From Caldilineales bacterium (lineage in GTDB: Bacteria; Chloroflexota; Anaerolineae; J102): a DNA stretch of 64,000 nt. The stretch lies in NCBI GenBank assembly GCA_019695115.1, contig JAIBAP010000023.1, forward strand, positions 1 through 64,000. The letters are read 5' to 3'. Position 1 is the first letter of the stretch. Every line of letters begins with the position of its first letter. This document shows positions 9,089 through 17,680 of the stretch, one piece after another. Below the pieces are notes generated by a model. That model ran no database searches and was not told the DNA's origin. It worked only from the letters and a program-made list of their open reading frames with translations. The translations under genes were made by a program, and so were the position numbers.

Positions 9089-9796
9089 ATGCAAGCCGCG
9101 ATCATGTCTGAACCCTCACCCTCCCGCGAGCCATTGCCGGGAACCGTCAAACTCTACGGACGGCATCTCTTCTTGTGCACCGGCGCCGCCGACTGGCCCG
9201 CCCACATCGAAGAAGACGGCGGTTTGGCCCAGGCGCTAAATCAGGCCATCCAGGCACGGTCGCAGGCCCTGGCCGTCCCGGTCAAGTTGACGGCCTGCGA
9301 CGCTCCCAGCGCCGGCCCCGGCCTCGACCTGCTCATCTTTCCCGACCGCATCCGCTATCTGGGCCTGACCGAGGCCGAGTTCCCGGTCTTGATCGACGAC
9401 CATCTGGTGGGAGACCGCATCAGCAGCCGCCTGCGCTGGGAAGCGGCGCCCGGCTCGTTCATCTTCGTCTGCACCCACGCCGCCCGCGACGCCCGTTGCG
9501 GCGAATGCGGCCCGCCGTTGATTCAACGTCTGGCCGCTGAATTGATCGCACGCGAGTTGAGCGAGGCGGTTTATTTGCACCGCAGCAGCCATGTCGGTGG
9601 CCACAAATACGCCGGCAACGTGCTCCTCTATCCTCCGGGCGATTGGTACGGCTACGTCGCGCCGGCCGATGCGCCCCGGCTCGTCCAACAGGCCGTGCTC
9701 GACGGCCAGATCGTCGCCGACCTCTGGCGCGGGCGCATGGGACTCAGCCCCGACGAAGCCCTCCGTCTGGCCGGCGCGCGCTCGGCCGGCCCCTGA
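9089..9796 (+). CDS. Sucrase/ferredoxin-like (thioredoxin-fold [2Fe-2S]) family protein
   Basis: A 235-residue protein of the Suc_Fer-like family. The C-terminal half holds CTHAARDARCGECGPPLI and HRSSHVGGHKYAGNVLLYP, the conserved Cys/His motifs that in this family lie in a thioredoxin-like ferredoxin fold, followed by GDWYGYV. The N-terminal third also has a Cys (LFLCTG) as is usual. It is probably a cytoplasmic redox protein; no partner enzyme is adjacent. An alternative start is the ATG at 9104 (MSEPS). I kept 9089 because a -10 box lies six bases upstream of it. Confidence 0.82.
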   Translation: MQAAIMSEPSPSREPLPGTVKLYGRHLFLCTGAADWPAHIEEDGGLAQALNQAIQARSQALAVPVKLTACDAPSAGPGLDLLIFPDRIRYLGLTEAEFPVLIDDHLVGDRISSRLRWEAAPGSFIFVCTHAARDARCGECGPPLIQRLAAELIARELSEAVYLHRSSHVGGHKYAGNVLLYPPGDWYGYVAPADAPRLVQQAVLDGQIVADLWRGRMGLSPDEALRLAGARSAGP

Positions 9797-9837
9797 ACCC
9801 GCGTTTGGCTGAGACGATGGGCGCTTTGCCTGATTTG

Positions 9838-9960
9838 ACGAAGGACGGAGGACGGAGGACAGAAGCCGAAAGCGATTTCCCCACCCGCACCCCGCACCCC
9901 GGAACCCAGAACTCGGAACACGCACCCCGGAACACGGAACACGCAACACACCCCACCCCC
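9838..9960. repeat. Micro-repeat leader directly before nth
   Basis: The 164-base spacer before nth is filled by degenerate short repeats: GGACGGA repeats at 9844-9861, then CCCCGGAACCC/CGGAACACG words from about 9890 that run into the ATG at 9961. On the coding strand the last 70 bases are rich in C and A and poor in G runs. No Shine-Dalgarno sequence is visible. Related GGAACCC words recur at 37796-37830. Confidence 0.8.
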
Positions 9961-10605
9961 ATGCCCACCTCACCCCCCGCCGACCGCCTGCCCGAAATCA
10001 TCCGCCGTCTGCGCCTGGCCCATCCCGACGCCAAATGCGCCCTCGACCATGGCAACGCCTTCGAGTTGCTCGTCGCCACCATCCTCTCGGCCCAATGCAC
10101 CGACGAGCGCGTGAACATGGTCACACCCGCGCTCTTCGCCAGCTATCCCACACCGCGGGCCATGGCTGCCGCCGACCGCGGCGATCTGGAGGAGGCCATT
10201 CGCTCCACCGGTTTTTATCGCAACAAAGCCAAACACATCCAGGAAGCCTCGCAGCGGCTGGCCTACGACTTCGATGGCGAGGTCCCGCCGCGCATGGCCG
10301 ACCTGATCACCCTGCCCGGCGTGGCCCGCAAGACGGCCAATGTCGTCCTGGGGGTGGCCTATGGCATTGCCGATGGCATCGTCGTCGATACGCACGTCGA
10401 CCGCCTCTCCCACCGGCTGGGGCTGACGACACAAAACGACCCCAACAAGATCGAGCAGGACTTGATGGCCATCACCCCACGCGAGGAGTGGATCGACTTG
10501 TCTCACCTGCTGATTTTTCATGGCCGCCGGGTGTGCAACGCCCGCAAACCCGACTGCGGCAACTGTGTGCTGAACGATCTCTGCCCGTCGGCGGAGCTGT
10601 TTTGA
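9961..10605 (+). CDS. nth: Endonuclease III (Nth), DNA base-excision glycosylase/AP lyase
   Basis: A 214-residue protein of the usual Nth size. It would remove oxidised pyrimidines and cleave the AP site. The helix-hairpin-helix LPGVARKTANVVLG (119-131) includes the catalytic Lys124, and Asp143 lies in VVDTHVDRLSHRLG. The C-terminal [4Fe-4S] ligands Cys192, Cys199, Cys202 and Cys208 follow the C-X6-C-X2-C-X5-C spacing. I chose the ATG at 9961 because it matches the family N-terminus; the longer upstream frame is repeat sequence. The gene faces the EEP gene and a shared hairpin separates the two stops. Confidence 0.96.
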   Translation: MPTSPPADRLPEIIRRLRLAHPDAKCALDHGNAFELLVATILSAQCTDERVNMVTPALFASYPTPRAMAAADRGDLEEAIRSTGFYRNKAKHIQEASQRLAYDFDGEVPPRMADLITLPGVARKTANVVLGVAYGIADGIVVDTHVDRLSHRLGLTTQNDPNKIEQDLMAITPREEWIDLSHLLIFHGRRVCNARKPDCGNCVLNDLCPSAELF

Positions 10606-10607
10606 TG

Positions 10608-10640
10608 AGAGTTGCCAACTTTCGGAAAGTTGGCAACTCT
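10608..10640. terminator. Perfect palindrome between convergent genes
   Basis: Arms of 16 bases (AGAGTTGCCAACTTTC at 10608-10623 and its complement at 10625-10640) lie around a single G, so the actual loop is CGG or larger. The palindrome starts just after the nth stop and ends two bases before the stop of the opposing EEP gene. It would work as a bidirectional terminator, although there is no T tract. Fourteen bases of one arm recur at 38904-38917. Confidence 0.7.
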
Positions 10641-10641
10641 G

Positions 10642-11463
10642 CTAGGTGAGTTCGACCAACACCGGCAGGTGGTCGGAGGCGATGGCGGCGGGGGCGCTTT
10701 GCCAGCGACGGCATGAGCGCAGGTCGGGCGCCAGCGATTCGGATACGAAGACGTAATCGATGCGAAACAGGGGGTCGGGCTGATTGCAGCAGGTGGGGGC
10801 GGCCCCCTCGCCCACCTGCGTCCAGGCATCGACATAGCCCGCCCGCAGCACCCGGTTGATGACCTTCGGCTCATACAGACTCAGCCCCAGCCCCTCGACC
10901 GTGCGGCGTAGCTCGTCCAGGCTGGCCGCGTCGGGATAGTCGGCGGGGTTGTAGGCGTTGAAATCGCCCATGAGCACATGCGGTCGCGCTCGATCCCGGA
11001 TCGTCCAACTCAGCAGGGCCTGGGTCTGCGCCAGCCGCACCTCTTCCGATTCAGCGTCCAGGTGGGTGACATAGACGGTGAGGGTGCGGTTGCCGTCGGG
11101 CAGAAGGATGCGCGCCTCCAGCAGGCCGCGCGGGGCATGGCCGTTGCTGGGGTTCAGGTGATGGGCGGCGGAGGCGAGGATCGGCCAGCGCGAGAGGAGG
11201 GCGTTGCCGAAGCTGCGGCCGGGCCGGTTGAAAGCCAGGGGAAAGGTCTGCGCCTGGCCGAAGACGAAGCCCATCCCCAGCCGCTCGGCCATGATCTCCA
11301 GCGCCGGCCTGTCCCAGCCCTTCAGTTTGGCCGGATGATAGACCTCGTTCAGCCCGACGATGTCGGCGCCGCTGGCGCGGATGACCTCGATCGTGCGCTC
11401 CAGATCGGTGGCGCCATCGACGCCTTCCCAGTAGTGGATGTTGTAGGTGAGGAGATGGGGCAT
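10642..11463 (-). CDS. Endonuclease/exonuclease/phosphatase family protein
   Basis: A 273-residue EEP-fold metal-dependent hydrolase. Conserved signatures are the N-terminal LTYNIHYWEGVD, the metal-binding Glu in ADIVGLNEVY, TVYVTHLDAES, HVLMGDFNAYNPADYP and the C-terminal FRIDYVFVS and IASDHLPVLVEL motifs. No signal peptide is visible, so it probably acts in the cytoplasm. The substrate (nucleic acid, phospholipid or phosphoester) cannot be assigned. The ATG at 11463 is preceded by a repeat-derived leader with no Shine-Dalgarno sequence. Confidence 0.88.
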   Translation of the reverse strand: MPHLLTYNIHYWEGVDGATDLERTIEVIRASGADIVGLNEVYHPAKLKGWDRPALEIMAERLGMGFVFGQAQTFPLAFNRPGRSFGNALLSRWPILASAAHHLNPSNGHAPRGLLEARILLPDGNRTLTVYVTHLDAESEEVRLAQTQALLSWTIRDRARPHVLMGDFNAYNPADYPDAASLDELRRTVEGLGLSLYEPKVINRVLRAGYVDAWTQVGEGAAPTCCNQPDPLFRIDYVFVSESLAPDLRSCRRWQSAPAAIASDHLPVLVELT

Positions 11464-11563
11464 TGTGTGGCAGGTCGCAGGTGGCAGGTGGCAGGTGGCA
11501 GGTGGCAGGTGGCCGAGTTACGAGTTGATTGTTGACTGTTGATTGTTGATTGTTGACTGTCCC
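11464..11563. repeat. Micro-repeat leader before the EEP gene
   Basis: Read on the plus strand, six or seven units of GGTGGCA (11466-11513) are followed by GTTGATT/GTTGACT words (11522-11561). On the coding (minus) strand this is a C/A-rich leader made of CCACCTG and CAATCAA units that abuts the ATG at 11463. Confidence 0.85.
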
Positions 11564-11656
11564 TTCCGTTTGGCAGGGGGGGGCGGGGCTGAGTATGATG
11601 CCTGCGCCGACTGCTTGTCAACCTGCCGGCGTCGAACCCATGTCGAGGAACATGTG

Positions 11657-12145
11657 ATGAAACAGACTCCCTGGTGGAAAGGCTCGCGCGGCGAGTGGTA
11701 TGTGGTTGCGCAGGGCTTCGTCTTCTTGTTGGTGGGGCTTGGCCCGCGGTCGTTGCCAGGATGGCCGGCTTGGCCGTCGCCATGGTCGGCGGCAGCGGCC
11801 ATCCTGGGCGCCGTATTCCTCCTGGTTGGCGGCGCCCTGGCCCTGGCCGGGTTGCTGCGCCTGGGCCCGAACCTCAGCCCGCTGCCCTATCCCAAAGACG
11901 ATGCCACCCTGGTTGAGACCGGCGTCTATGGGCTGGTGCGCCACCCCATCTACAGTGGCCTCATCTTTGCCGCCCTGGGTTGGGGGCTGCTGCTGCACGG
12001 CGGGCTGACCCTCGTCTATGCCCTACTGCTCTTCATCCTCTTCGACCTCAAATCGCGCCGGGAGGAAGCCTGGCTGCGGGCCAAATTCCCCGCCTATGCC
12101 GCCTACCAGCAGCGCGTGCGCAAGCTGATCCCGTTCGTTTACTAA
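11657..12145 (+). CDS. Isoprenylcysteine methyltransferase-family (ICMT/PEMT-like) membrane protein
   Basis: A 162-residue membrane protein with three or four hydrophobic helices and the conserved C-terminal core of ICMT/PEMT-type methyltransferases: LVETGVYGLVRHPIYSGLI (the RHPxY motif), a helix, and EEAWLRAKFPAYAAYQQRVRKLIP. Bacterial members methylate small lipophilic acceptors or have no known substrate. I chose the ATG at 11657; the longer frame from 11543 lacks any conserved sequence. It stands alone between two repeat-filled spacers. Confidence 0.82.
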   Translation: MKQTPWWKGSRGEWYVVAQGFVFLLVGLGPRSLPGWPAWPSPWSAAAAILGAVFLLVGGALALAGLLRLGPNLSPLPYPKDDATLVETGVYGLVRHPIYSGLIFAALGWGLLLHGGLTLVYALLLFILFDLKSRREEAWLRAKFPAYAAYQQRVRKLIPFVY

Positions 12146-12164
12146 CAGGCAGCCTGGCTTTTCC

Positions 12165-12287
12165 CGATGCACGTGAGACGTGAAGCGTGAAACGTGACGA
12201 TGAGTCGCCGCAAGGAGTACACGCCTCACGTCTTCACGCCTCACGTTTCACGCCTCACATCCTCACGCCTCCCGATTTCGACAACCT
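12165..12287. repeat. Micro-repeat with mirrored halves before the AAC(3)-like gene
   Basis: A first part built of ACGTGAGACGTGAAGCGTGA words (12169-12200) is followed by CACGCCTCACGTCTTCACGC words (12220-12278). The two halves are near reverse complements, so the spacer can fold into a long imperfect hairpin. The C-rich half lies on the coding strand and runs to within about 10 bases of the ATG at 12288. Confidence 0.8.
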
Positions 12288-13097
12288 ATGCCCGAAACCA
12301 CCGACTTCATCGCCCGCACCCCCTGGCCGCGCACCCGCGAATCGCTGGCCGCCGACCTGCGACAACTGGGCGTCGCGCCCGGCATGACCTTGCTCGTCCA
12401 TTCCTCGCTCAGCAGCCTGGGCTGGGTGGTGGGCGGAGAAGTGGCCGTCGTTCAGGCCCTGCTCGATGTGCTTGGCCCGGACGGCACCCTGGCGATGCCC
12501 GCTCACTCCGGCGCCAACTCGGACCCGGCCCAGTGGAGCCGCCCGCCCGTGCCCGAAGCCTGGTGGCCGGTGGTGCGAGAGCACACGCCCGCCTTCGACC
12601 CGCATCTGACGCCCACCCGGCAGATGGGCCGCATCGCCGAGCTGTTCCGCCGTTGGCCGGGCGCAGTGCGCAGCTACCATCCCCAGGACTCGTTCGCCGC
12701 CCTCGGCCCCCAGGCCGAGTTCATTACCGCCAACCATTCTCTGGACGACAGCTTGGGCGAAGGCTCGCCGCTGGCCCGCATCTACGACCTGGACGGATGG
12801 GTGCTGCTGCTGGGCGTGGGACATGGCAACAACACCTCGCTTCACCTGGCCGAGTACCGGCAGCCCCATCCCAAACGCACGACAAACGCAGCCGCAGTGC
12901 TAGAAAACGGCCAGCGCGTCTGGCGCCTGCTCGATAACATCGACCTGAACGATGAGCCGTTCCCCGACCTGGGGGCCGACTTCGACCAGACCGGCCAGGT
13001 GCAGGTCGGCCACATCGGCAGCGCCGAGGCGCGGCTGTTCAGGCAGCGGCTGGCGGTGGATTTCGCCGTCAGCTGGCTGGCGGCGCGGGCAGGTTAG
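12288..13097 (+). CDS. AAC(3)-family N-acetyltransferase
   Basis: A 269-residue protein of the aminoglycoside 3-N-acetyltransferase family (Antibiotic_NAT). Visible landmarks are [16 protein letters not shown] near 34-49, GTLAMPAHS, the [11 protein letters not shown] segment, the [13 protein letters not shown] region, and [17 protein letters not shown] near 178-194 with the active-site Thr-Ser and His. It would use acetyl-CoA. Many environmental members have other amine substrates, so drug resistance should not be inferred. The stop overlaps that of the opposing permease gene by four bases. Confidence 0.87.
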   Translation: MPETTDFIARTPWPRTRESLAADLRQLGVAPGMTLLVHSSLSSLGWVVGGEVAVVQALLDVLGPDGTLAMPAHSGANSDPAQWSRPPVPEAWWPVVREHTPAFDPHLTPTRQMGRIAELFRRWPGAVRSYHPQDSFAALGPQAEFITANHSLDDSLGEGSPLARIYDLDGWVLLLGVGHGNNTSLHLAEYRQPHPKRTTNAAAVLENGQRVWRLLDNIDLNDEPFPDLGADFDQTGQVQVGHIGSAEARLFRQRLAVDFAVSWLAARAG

Positions 13098-14065
13098 CGC
13101 CCACGCTCCCCGCGCACGTAGGGCGTGCCCAGGGCGGCCGGCGCACCCAGGCGTTTCTTCATGGCCTCGCGCGAGCCAAGCACCAGGATGAAGATGGTCA
13201 GGGCATAGGGCAGCATCTGCAAGAAGAAACCCAGGCGCGAGTTATAGAAGAAGGGATTGGCGAACCCCAACAGCACTTGCGGCCCCTGCAAGTCCAGGAT
13301 CAACCGCCGCAAAGCGCCGAACATGTAGCTCCCTGCCGCCGCTCGCCACGGGTTCCACTGAGCGAAGATGACGATGCCGATGGCGATCCAGCCCTGCCCG
13401 GCGGTGGTCAGTTCGCTGAACCAGCCCGGCGACACGGCCAGGCTGATGGTGGCTCCGGCCAGCCCGGCCAGCACCCCGCCCAGGAAGACATAGAAATAGC
13501 GCAAGCGATAGACATTGATGCCCAGAGTGTCGGCTGCGGCCGGATATTCACCCACCGCCCGCAGATGCATACCGGGGCGGGTGCGGTTGATGTAGAACCA
13601 GGCGGCGGGCGTGAGCAAAAAGCCCACATAGACGAGGACGTTGTGGTTGGTGAACAGGATCGGCCCCAGGAAGGGGATGGCCGACAGGCCGGGGACGGTG
13701 TAGGAGGGGAGCAGCGAAATCGCTCCCGCCTTGCTCAACCCTTCGCCCAAGACCATGCTCAGGCCGATGCCAACGAAGTTGATCGCCAGCCCGCTCACCA
13801 CCTGGTCGGCCTGCAGGTTGATGACCACGAAGGCGTGCAACAGGCTCAGTAGTCCCGCAAACAACATGGCCAACGCCACACCCAGCCACGGCTCGCTCGA
13901 CTGGACGGCGGTGCGATAGGCGGTCATGGCGCCGATGAGCATCATGCCTTCGACGCCCAGGTTGAGCACGCCCGACCGCTCGGCGAAGATTTCACCGATG
14001 GAGGCAAAGAGCAACACGGTGCCGGTGGCGATTCCAGCCTGGAGGATGACGATCCAATCGAGCAT
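13094..14065 (-). CDS. ABC transporter permease, BMP/nucleoside type (second permease)
   Basis: A 323-residue integral membrane permease of the BPD_transp_2 family. It has about nine hydrophobic segments, the early [23 protein letters not shown] motif and the loop [17 protein letters not shown] that contacts the ATPase. It belongs with the permease at 14850, the ATPase at 15991 and the BMP lipoprotein at 17681. All run on the minus strand in the usual order. A GxxExxY insertion separates it from the first permease. AGAGG upstream of the ATG at 14065 could be the ribosome site. Confidence 0.9.
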   Translation of the reverse strand: MLDWIVILQAGIATGTVLLFASIGEIFAERSGVLNLGVEGMMLIGAMTAYRTAVQSSEPWLGVALAMLFAGLLSLLHAFVVINLQADQVVSGLAINFVGIGLSMVLGEGLSKAGAISLLPSYTVPGLSAIPFLGPILFTNHNVLVYVGFLLTPAAWFYINRTRPGMHLRAVGEYPAAADTLGINVYRLRYFYVFLGGVLAGLAGATISLAVSPGWFSELTTAGQGWIAIGIVIFAQWNPWRAAAGSYMFGALRRLILDLQGPQVLLGFANPFFYNSRLGFFLQMLPYALTIFILVLGSREAMKKRLGAPAALGTPYVRGERGR

Positions 14066-14078
14066 GGGGGGCCTCTTT

Positions 14079-14217
14079 GATCCGCGAAGGACGCGAAGGG
14101 ACGCGAAGGGAGGAGAGGAATGGGGGGTGGGTGATCCGCGAAGGACGCGAAGGGACGCGAAGGGAGGAGAGGAATGGGGGTGGGTGATCCGCGAAGGACG
14201 CGAAGGGACGCGAAGGT
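14079..14217. repeat. 53-54-bp tandem repeat, left end of element 1
   Basis: Units start at 14079, 14133 and 14186. Each begins GATCCGCGAAGGACGCG and continues with AAGGGACGCGAAGG; the first two add GGAGAGGAATGGGG. The third copy is cut short. Inverted single copies lie at 14812-14844 and, decayed, at 17657-17676. Confidence 0.93.
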
Positions 14218-14238
14218 GGGCGTGTGTGTGGGGCGATG

Positions 14239-14667
14239 TCAGGGCGCGGATGGGGAGGCTTTGGCGCGGCGCCGTGGGTGGTGCATTTCTTCGCTCCAGA
14301 CATGGCGACTCCATTCCAGCCTGGGCGAAGCGCCGAAATTGATCAGAACGCCGACTTCGATCTGGAATGCCTTCAGATAATTGAGGATTTGCGCCTCCTC
14401 CTTCGTTGTCAACCGATCCATAGCCTTGATCTCGACCATCACCGAGCCATAAACAAAAAAGTCGGCAACATAAGTTTTCTTGAGCGGTCGGCCCTTGTAC
14501 ATGATCCGCAGATCCTTCTGCGCCCCGAAGGGGATGTCACGGTCGGCCAACTCCATCTCAAGCGCCTCCTGGTAAACCGCCTCCAGAAAGCCTGAGCCAA
14601 GTTCAGTGTGCACCTCCATCGCCGCGCCAACAATGGCATAGACCTCATCCTTTGCCAGCAGTTCCAT
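14239..14667 (-). CDS. GxxExxY protein (PDDEXK-like)
   Basis: A 142-residue protein of the GxxExxY family, predicted from PDDEXK-type folds to be a nuclease. The naming motif is GSGFLEAVY near residues 24-32. It is followed by VADFFVYGSVMVEIKAM, where the Asp and Glu-x-Lys would be the active site, then LNYLKAF and GVLINFGA. The start has a strong Shine-Dalgarno sequence (AAGGAGG). The last 20 or so residues are basic and repeat-derived, so the original end is probably near NFGA. A paralogue is at 36277, also between inverted repeats. Confidence 0.85.
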   Translation of the reverse strand: MELLAKDEVYAIVGAAMEVHTELGSGFLEAVYQEALEMELADRDIPFGAQKDLRIMYKGRPLKKTYVADFFVYGSVMVEIKAMDRLTTKEEAQILNYLKAFQIEVGVLINFGASPRLEWSRHVWSEEMHHPRRRAKASPSAP

Positions 14668-14725
14668 CGTAGCACCTCCTTATGCTACTGCAAGAAAGAA
14701 AAAGAACGGTAAGTGTTTACCTTAG

Positions 14726-14771
14726 AGGTGCGACGCACTTCGCGAGAAGCTGCTCAAAGTGCGTCGCACCT
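14726..14771. repeat. GTGCGACGCAC palindrome, inside-out copy
   Basis: Arms AGGTGCGACGCACTT (14726-14740) and its complement (14757-14771) are separated by 16 bases. The core GTGCGACGCAC is the same as in the palindromes at 28273, 51195, 55236, 55714, 56667 and 57473, but the outer and inner ends of the arms are exchanged. It lies upstream of the GxxExxY start, inside element 1. Confidence 0.85.
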
Positions 14772-14849
14772 GAATCGATACAAAGAACGATACCTTTGCC
14801 AACTTCCTAACCTTCTTCGCGTTTCTTCGCGTCCTTCGCGGATCAAAAC

Positions 14850-15977
14850 CTACTCCCGTCCTTCGCGGAAGACAATCCGCACGCGGTAGCGCAGGAGGAT
14901 GCTGCTGGCAATGACACAGAAGAGGATGATGCCCTGGAGCATGCGGGGGATGCCGGAGGGCTGAATCTCACGGCCGGCGAGGATGAGGCCACCGAAGAGG
15001 ACGGAGACAGGGATCACGGCCAGGGGGTTGAGGTTGGCCAGCCAGGCGATGATGATGCCGGTGAAGCCGTAGCCGGGCGAGATCGCCCCTTGCAGCCGGT
15101 GGACGACGCCGGCAATCTCGGACATGCCCGCCAACCCCGCCAGCCCGCCCGAAAGCATCATCACCAGCACCGTGTTGCGGACGAGATCGACGCCGGCGTA
15201 ATGGGCGGCGCGGGGGTTGTCGCCGATCAGCCGGATCTCGTAGCCCCAGCGGCTGCGGTTGAGGATGAACCAGGCCAGGATGGCCGCAATCACGGCCAGG
15301 ATGAAGCCCAGGTGCAGGGTCAGCCCGCCCAGGCCGGGAAAACGGGCGGCGTAGTCGGTCAGCCGGGGCATCCAGGCCGTCTTGGGAAACACCGGCGTCA
15401 TCTGAAACCCACCCTCGCTCCAGGCCCCGAACACCCAGTACAACACCCACGAAAGGGCAATGTAATTGAGCATCAGCGTGGTGATGATCTCGTTCACATT
15501 CAGCCGGGCCTTGAGGATGCCGGGGATGAAGCCCCAGAAGGCGCCGCAGGCGAAGCCGGCCAGCATCATCGCCGGGAGCATGAGGATGCGCGGGGTTTCG
15601 GGCGGCAGGATGGGGAAGAGGACGACGGCGCTGGCGCCCCAGGCCCCCATGTAAAACTGGCCCTCGGCGCCGATGTTCCACAGCCGCATGCGAAAGGCCA
15701 GCGCACAGGCCACGCCGACCAAAATCAGCGGCGTCGCCTTGACCAGCGTATCGTTGATGACGCCGAGGCTGCCGAAGGCCGCCTTGAGAATGTGCTGATA
15801 CGAGCGCAACGGCTCGCCGCCGGCCAGCCACAGGATAATGCCGCCGATCAACAAGGCGAGACCGACGGCGCCGATCGAAAGGGTCGCCGGCAGCCAGGCG
15901 GGGGTCTGCATCCGCGGCTCGACGCGGATGGCAATTGGGAAGCGGCTCTTGCGAACGCTTGAAGTGCTTGCCGTCAT
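14850..15977 (-). CDS. ABC transporter permease, BMP/nucleoside type (first permease)
   Basis: A 375-residue membrane permease of the same superfamily as the gene at 13094. Characteristic segments are ATPLILVGVACALAFRMRLWNIGAEGQF, LKARLNVNEIITTLMLNYIA and IGDNPRAAHYAGVDL. Two ATGs are adjacent; I prefer 15977 because the AAGGAG ribosome site then has normal spacing. It follows the ATPase gene by 13 bases. Its last codons contain a piece of sequence (TTCCGCGAAGGACGG) that resembles the element-1 end beside it. Together with its partner it would form the channel of an importer for nucleosides or similar ligands. Confidence 0.92.
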   Translation of the reverse strand: MTASTSSVRKSRFPIAIRVEPRMQTPAWLPATLSIGAVGLALLIGGIILWLAGGEPLRSYQHILKAAFGSLGVINDTLVKATPLILVGVACALAFRMRLWNIGAEGQFYMGAWGASAVVLFPILPPETPRILMLPAMMLAGFACGAFWGFIPGILKARLNVNEIITTLMLNYIALSWVLYWVFGAWSEGGFQMTPVFPKTAWMPRLTDYAARFPGLGGLTLHLGFILAVIAAILAWFILNRSRWGYEIRLIGDNPRAAHYAGVDLVRNTVLVMMLSGGLAGLAGMSEIAGVVHRLQGAISPGYGFTGIIIAWLANLNPLAVIPVSVLFGGLILAGREIQPSGIPRMLQGIILFCVIASSILLRYRVRIVFREGRE

Positions 15978-15990
15978 CATCTTCTCCTTG

Positions 15991-17541
15991 TCATCCAGCC
16001 GTCTTATCGCCGACATTCATCCCGCACATCATCAAGCCGATCTCGGCCAGCGATGTGTCTTCAGGTTTGACCACGCCCATGATCTGGCCCTCGTACATGC
16101 CCAGCACCCGGTCGGAGAGGGTAAGCAACTCCTCCAGCTCCTCGGAGATGAGCAGGATGGCCGTTCCTCTTGCTCGCTCATCGAGCAAGACGCGGTGCAC
16201 CGACTCGATGGCGCCCACATCCAGCCCCCGTGTGGGCTGCACAGCCACGATCATCTTGGGGTGGGCGGTCATCTCCCGTGCCAGGATGGCCTTTTGCAGG
16301 TTGCCGCCCGAAAGCAGGCGCGCTTGCACATCCACTGTCGGCGCGGCAATGTCATAGGCCATCTTCAGCTCCTGCGCCTGCTGGCGGATGGCGGGCCGGT
16401 TGAGCACCCACCCGCGGGCGATCGGCGGCTTGCGGTAGCTCTTCATGATCAGATTCTCGGCCAGACTCAGGCCCGGCGAGCTGCCGACATGATTGCGGTC
16501 TTCGGGCACATGCGAGACCTCGCGGGCAATGGCCATGCGCGGGGAATGATTGCTGATCTCCTCGCCGTTGATCGACACCCTACCGCCGGTGCACTTGCGC
16601 AGCCCGGTGATCACCTGCGCCAACTCGCTCTGGCCGTTGCCCGCCACGGCGGCGATGCCGACGATCTCGCCGGCGCGCACCTGCAACGAAAGATCCTTCA
16701 GCGCCGGTAGCCCGCGGTCGTTCTGCGCGCTTACATGCTCCACATCCAGCACCACCGGCCCGATGGTGGAAGGCGGCTTCTGGAGGGTGAACACCACCTC
16801 GCGGCCCACCATCAGCTGCGCCAGGTCGCGTTTGGTCACACCCTCGGTCGAGACCCCCGCCGCCGTAACCTTGCCCTGCCGCAACACCGTCACCCGGTTG
16901 GCGATGGCTCGCACCTCATCCAGCTTGTGGCTGATGAACACAATCGAATGCCCGCTGGCCACCATCCCGCGCAAAGTCACGAACAACTCCTCCACCTCCT
17001 GCGGGATGAGCACCGCCGTCGGCTCGTCCATGATCAGCACACGGGCGCCGCGGAAAAGCATCTTCAGGATCTCCACCCGCTGCTGTTCGCCCACCGAAAG
17101 CTGCCAGATCTTGGCCGTGGGGTCCACCTTCAGGCCATATTTGTCTTGCAGCGCCCGGATCTCGTCATCCAGCCGGGCCATGTTCATGTAGAAGCGGGGA
17201 TGGTTCAGACCCAGAAGGATATTCTCGGTCACAGTCTGCGAGGGCACCAACATGAAATGCTGATGCACCATCCCCAGCCCGGCGGCGATGGCATCGCGCG
17301 GGGAATGAAAATCCTTCCGCTGCCCCTTGACAAAAATATCCCCCGCATCCTGTCGATACAGCCCGGCCAGGATATTCATCAATGTGCTCTTCCCCGCCCC
17401 ATTTTCTCCCAAGAGGGCATGAACCTCGCCCTCGCGTAGGTCGAAATCGACGCCATCATTGGCCAGCACACCCGGGAATCGCTTGGTGATGTTGACCATC
17501 TCGACGGCTTTGGTCGCCGGACTGCGCTCGCTATCGGGCAT
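15991..17541 (-). CDS. ABC transporter ATP-binding protein with two NBDs, BMP/nucleoside type
   Basis: A 516-residue protein with two fused nucleotide-binding domains, as in RbsA/MglA-type ATPases. The first has Walker A GENGAGKS (45-52), the Q-loop HQHFM, signature LSVGEQQRVE and Walker B VLIMDEPTAVL. The second has a degenerate Walker A (VAGNGQSELA, no Lys) and the signature LSGGNLQKA, which is normal for this subfamily. It energises the two permeases. It starts 140 bases after the BMP lipoprotein gene; a 14-bp stem in that gap may reduce its expression. GAGGA precedes the ATG. Confidence 0.95.
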   Translation of the reverse strand: MPDSERSPATKAVEMVNITKRFPGVLANDGVDFDLREGEVHALLGENGAGKSTLMNILAGLYRQDAGDIFVKGQRKDFHSPRDAIAAGLGMVHQHFMLVPSQTVTENILLGLNHPRFYMNMARLDDEIRALQDKYGLKVDPTAKIWQLSVGEQQRVEILKMLFRGARVLIMDEPTAVLIPQEVEELFVTLRGMVASGHSIVFISHKLDEVRAIANRVTVLRQGKVTAAGVSTEGVTKRDLAQLMVGREVVFTLQKPPSTIGPVVLDVEHVSAQNDRGLPALKDLSLQVRAGEIVGIAAVAGNGQSELAQVITGLRKCTGGRVSINGEEISNHSPRMAIAREVSHVPEDRNHVGSSPGLSLAENLIMKSYRKPPIARGWVLNRPAIRQQAQELKMAYDIAAPTVDVQARLLSGGNLQKAILAREMTAHPKMIVAVQPTRGLDVGAIESVHRVLLDERARGTAILLISEELEELLTLSDRVLGMYEGQIMGVVKPEDTSLAEIGLMMCGMNVGDKTAG

Positions 17542-17579
17542 GATGTCCTCGCCGGTAAACGGAACGAACAGGAAAGAAC

Positions 17580-17618
17580 AACGACGCCGCGCCGGTTGCG
17601 CGTTGGCGCGGCGTCGTT
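17580..17618 (-). terminator. Attenuator-like hairpin between BMP gene and ATPase gene
   Basis: Perfect 14-bp arms (AACGACGCCGCGCC at 17580-17593 and its complement at 17605-17618) surround an 11-base loop. On the minus strand the stem lies between the binding-protein stop and the ATPase start, and is followed by GTTCTTTCC rather than a T run. Partial termination here would leave the binding protein in excess. Confidence 0.65.
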
Positions 17619-17680
17619 TAGTTGTGAAGGCTTAATCGCTCAAGGTCCTTCGTCCTCTTCGCGTCCTTCGCAGATCGCTG

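Larger units (their letters stand above)
14076..14847. mobile_element. Repeat-bounded unit carrying a GxxExxY gene (element 1)
   Basis: The unit is bounded by inverted copies of TTTGATCCGCGAAGGACGCG. The left copy starts at 14076 and is repeated three times in tandem; the right copy (inverted, 14812-14847) is single. Between them are the GxxExxY gene and one palindrome. It sits exactly between two permease genes of one ABC operon, 11 bases from one start and two bases from the other's stop. No target duplication is visible. Calling it a mobile element is inference. Confidence 0.55.

Noticed and set aside
12288-13097. An aminoglycoside-resistance gene
   Set aside because: The family is right, but environmental AAC(3)-like proteins have other substrates and there is no resistance context.
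14076-14847. A classical insertion sequence
   Set aside because: There is no transposase and no target-site duplication; the inverted repeats and GxxExxY gene support only a hypothetical element.
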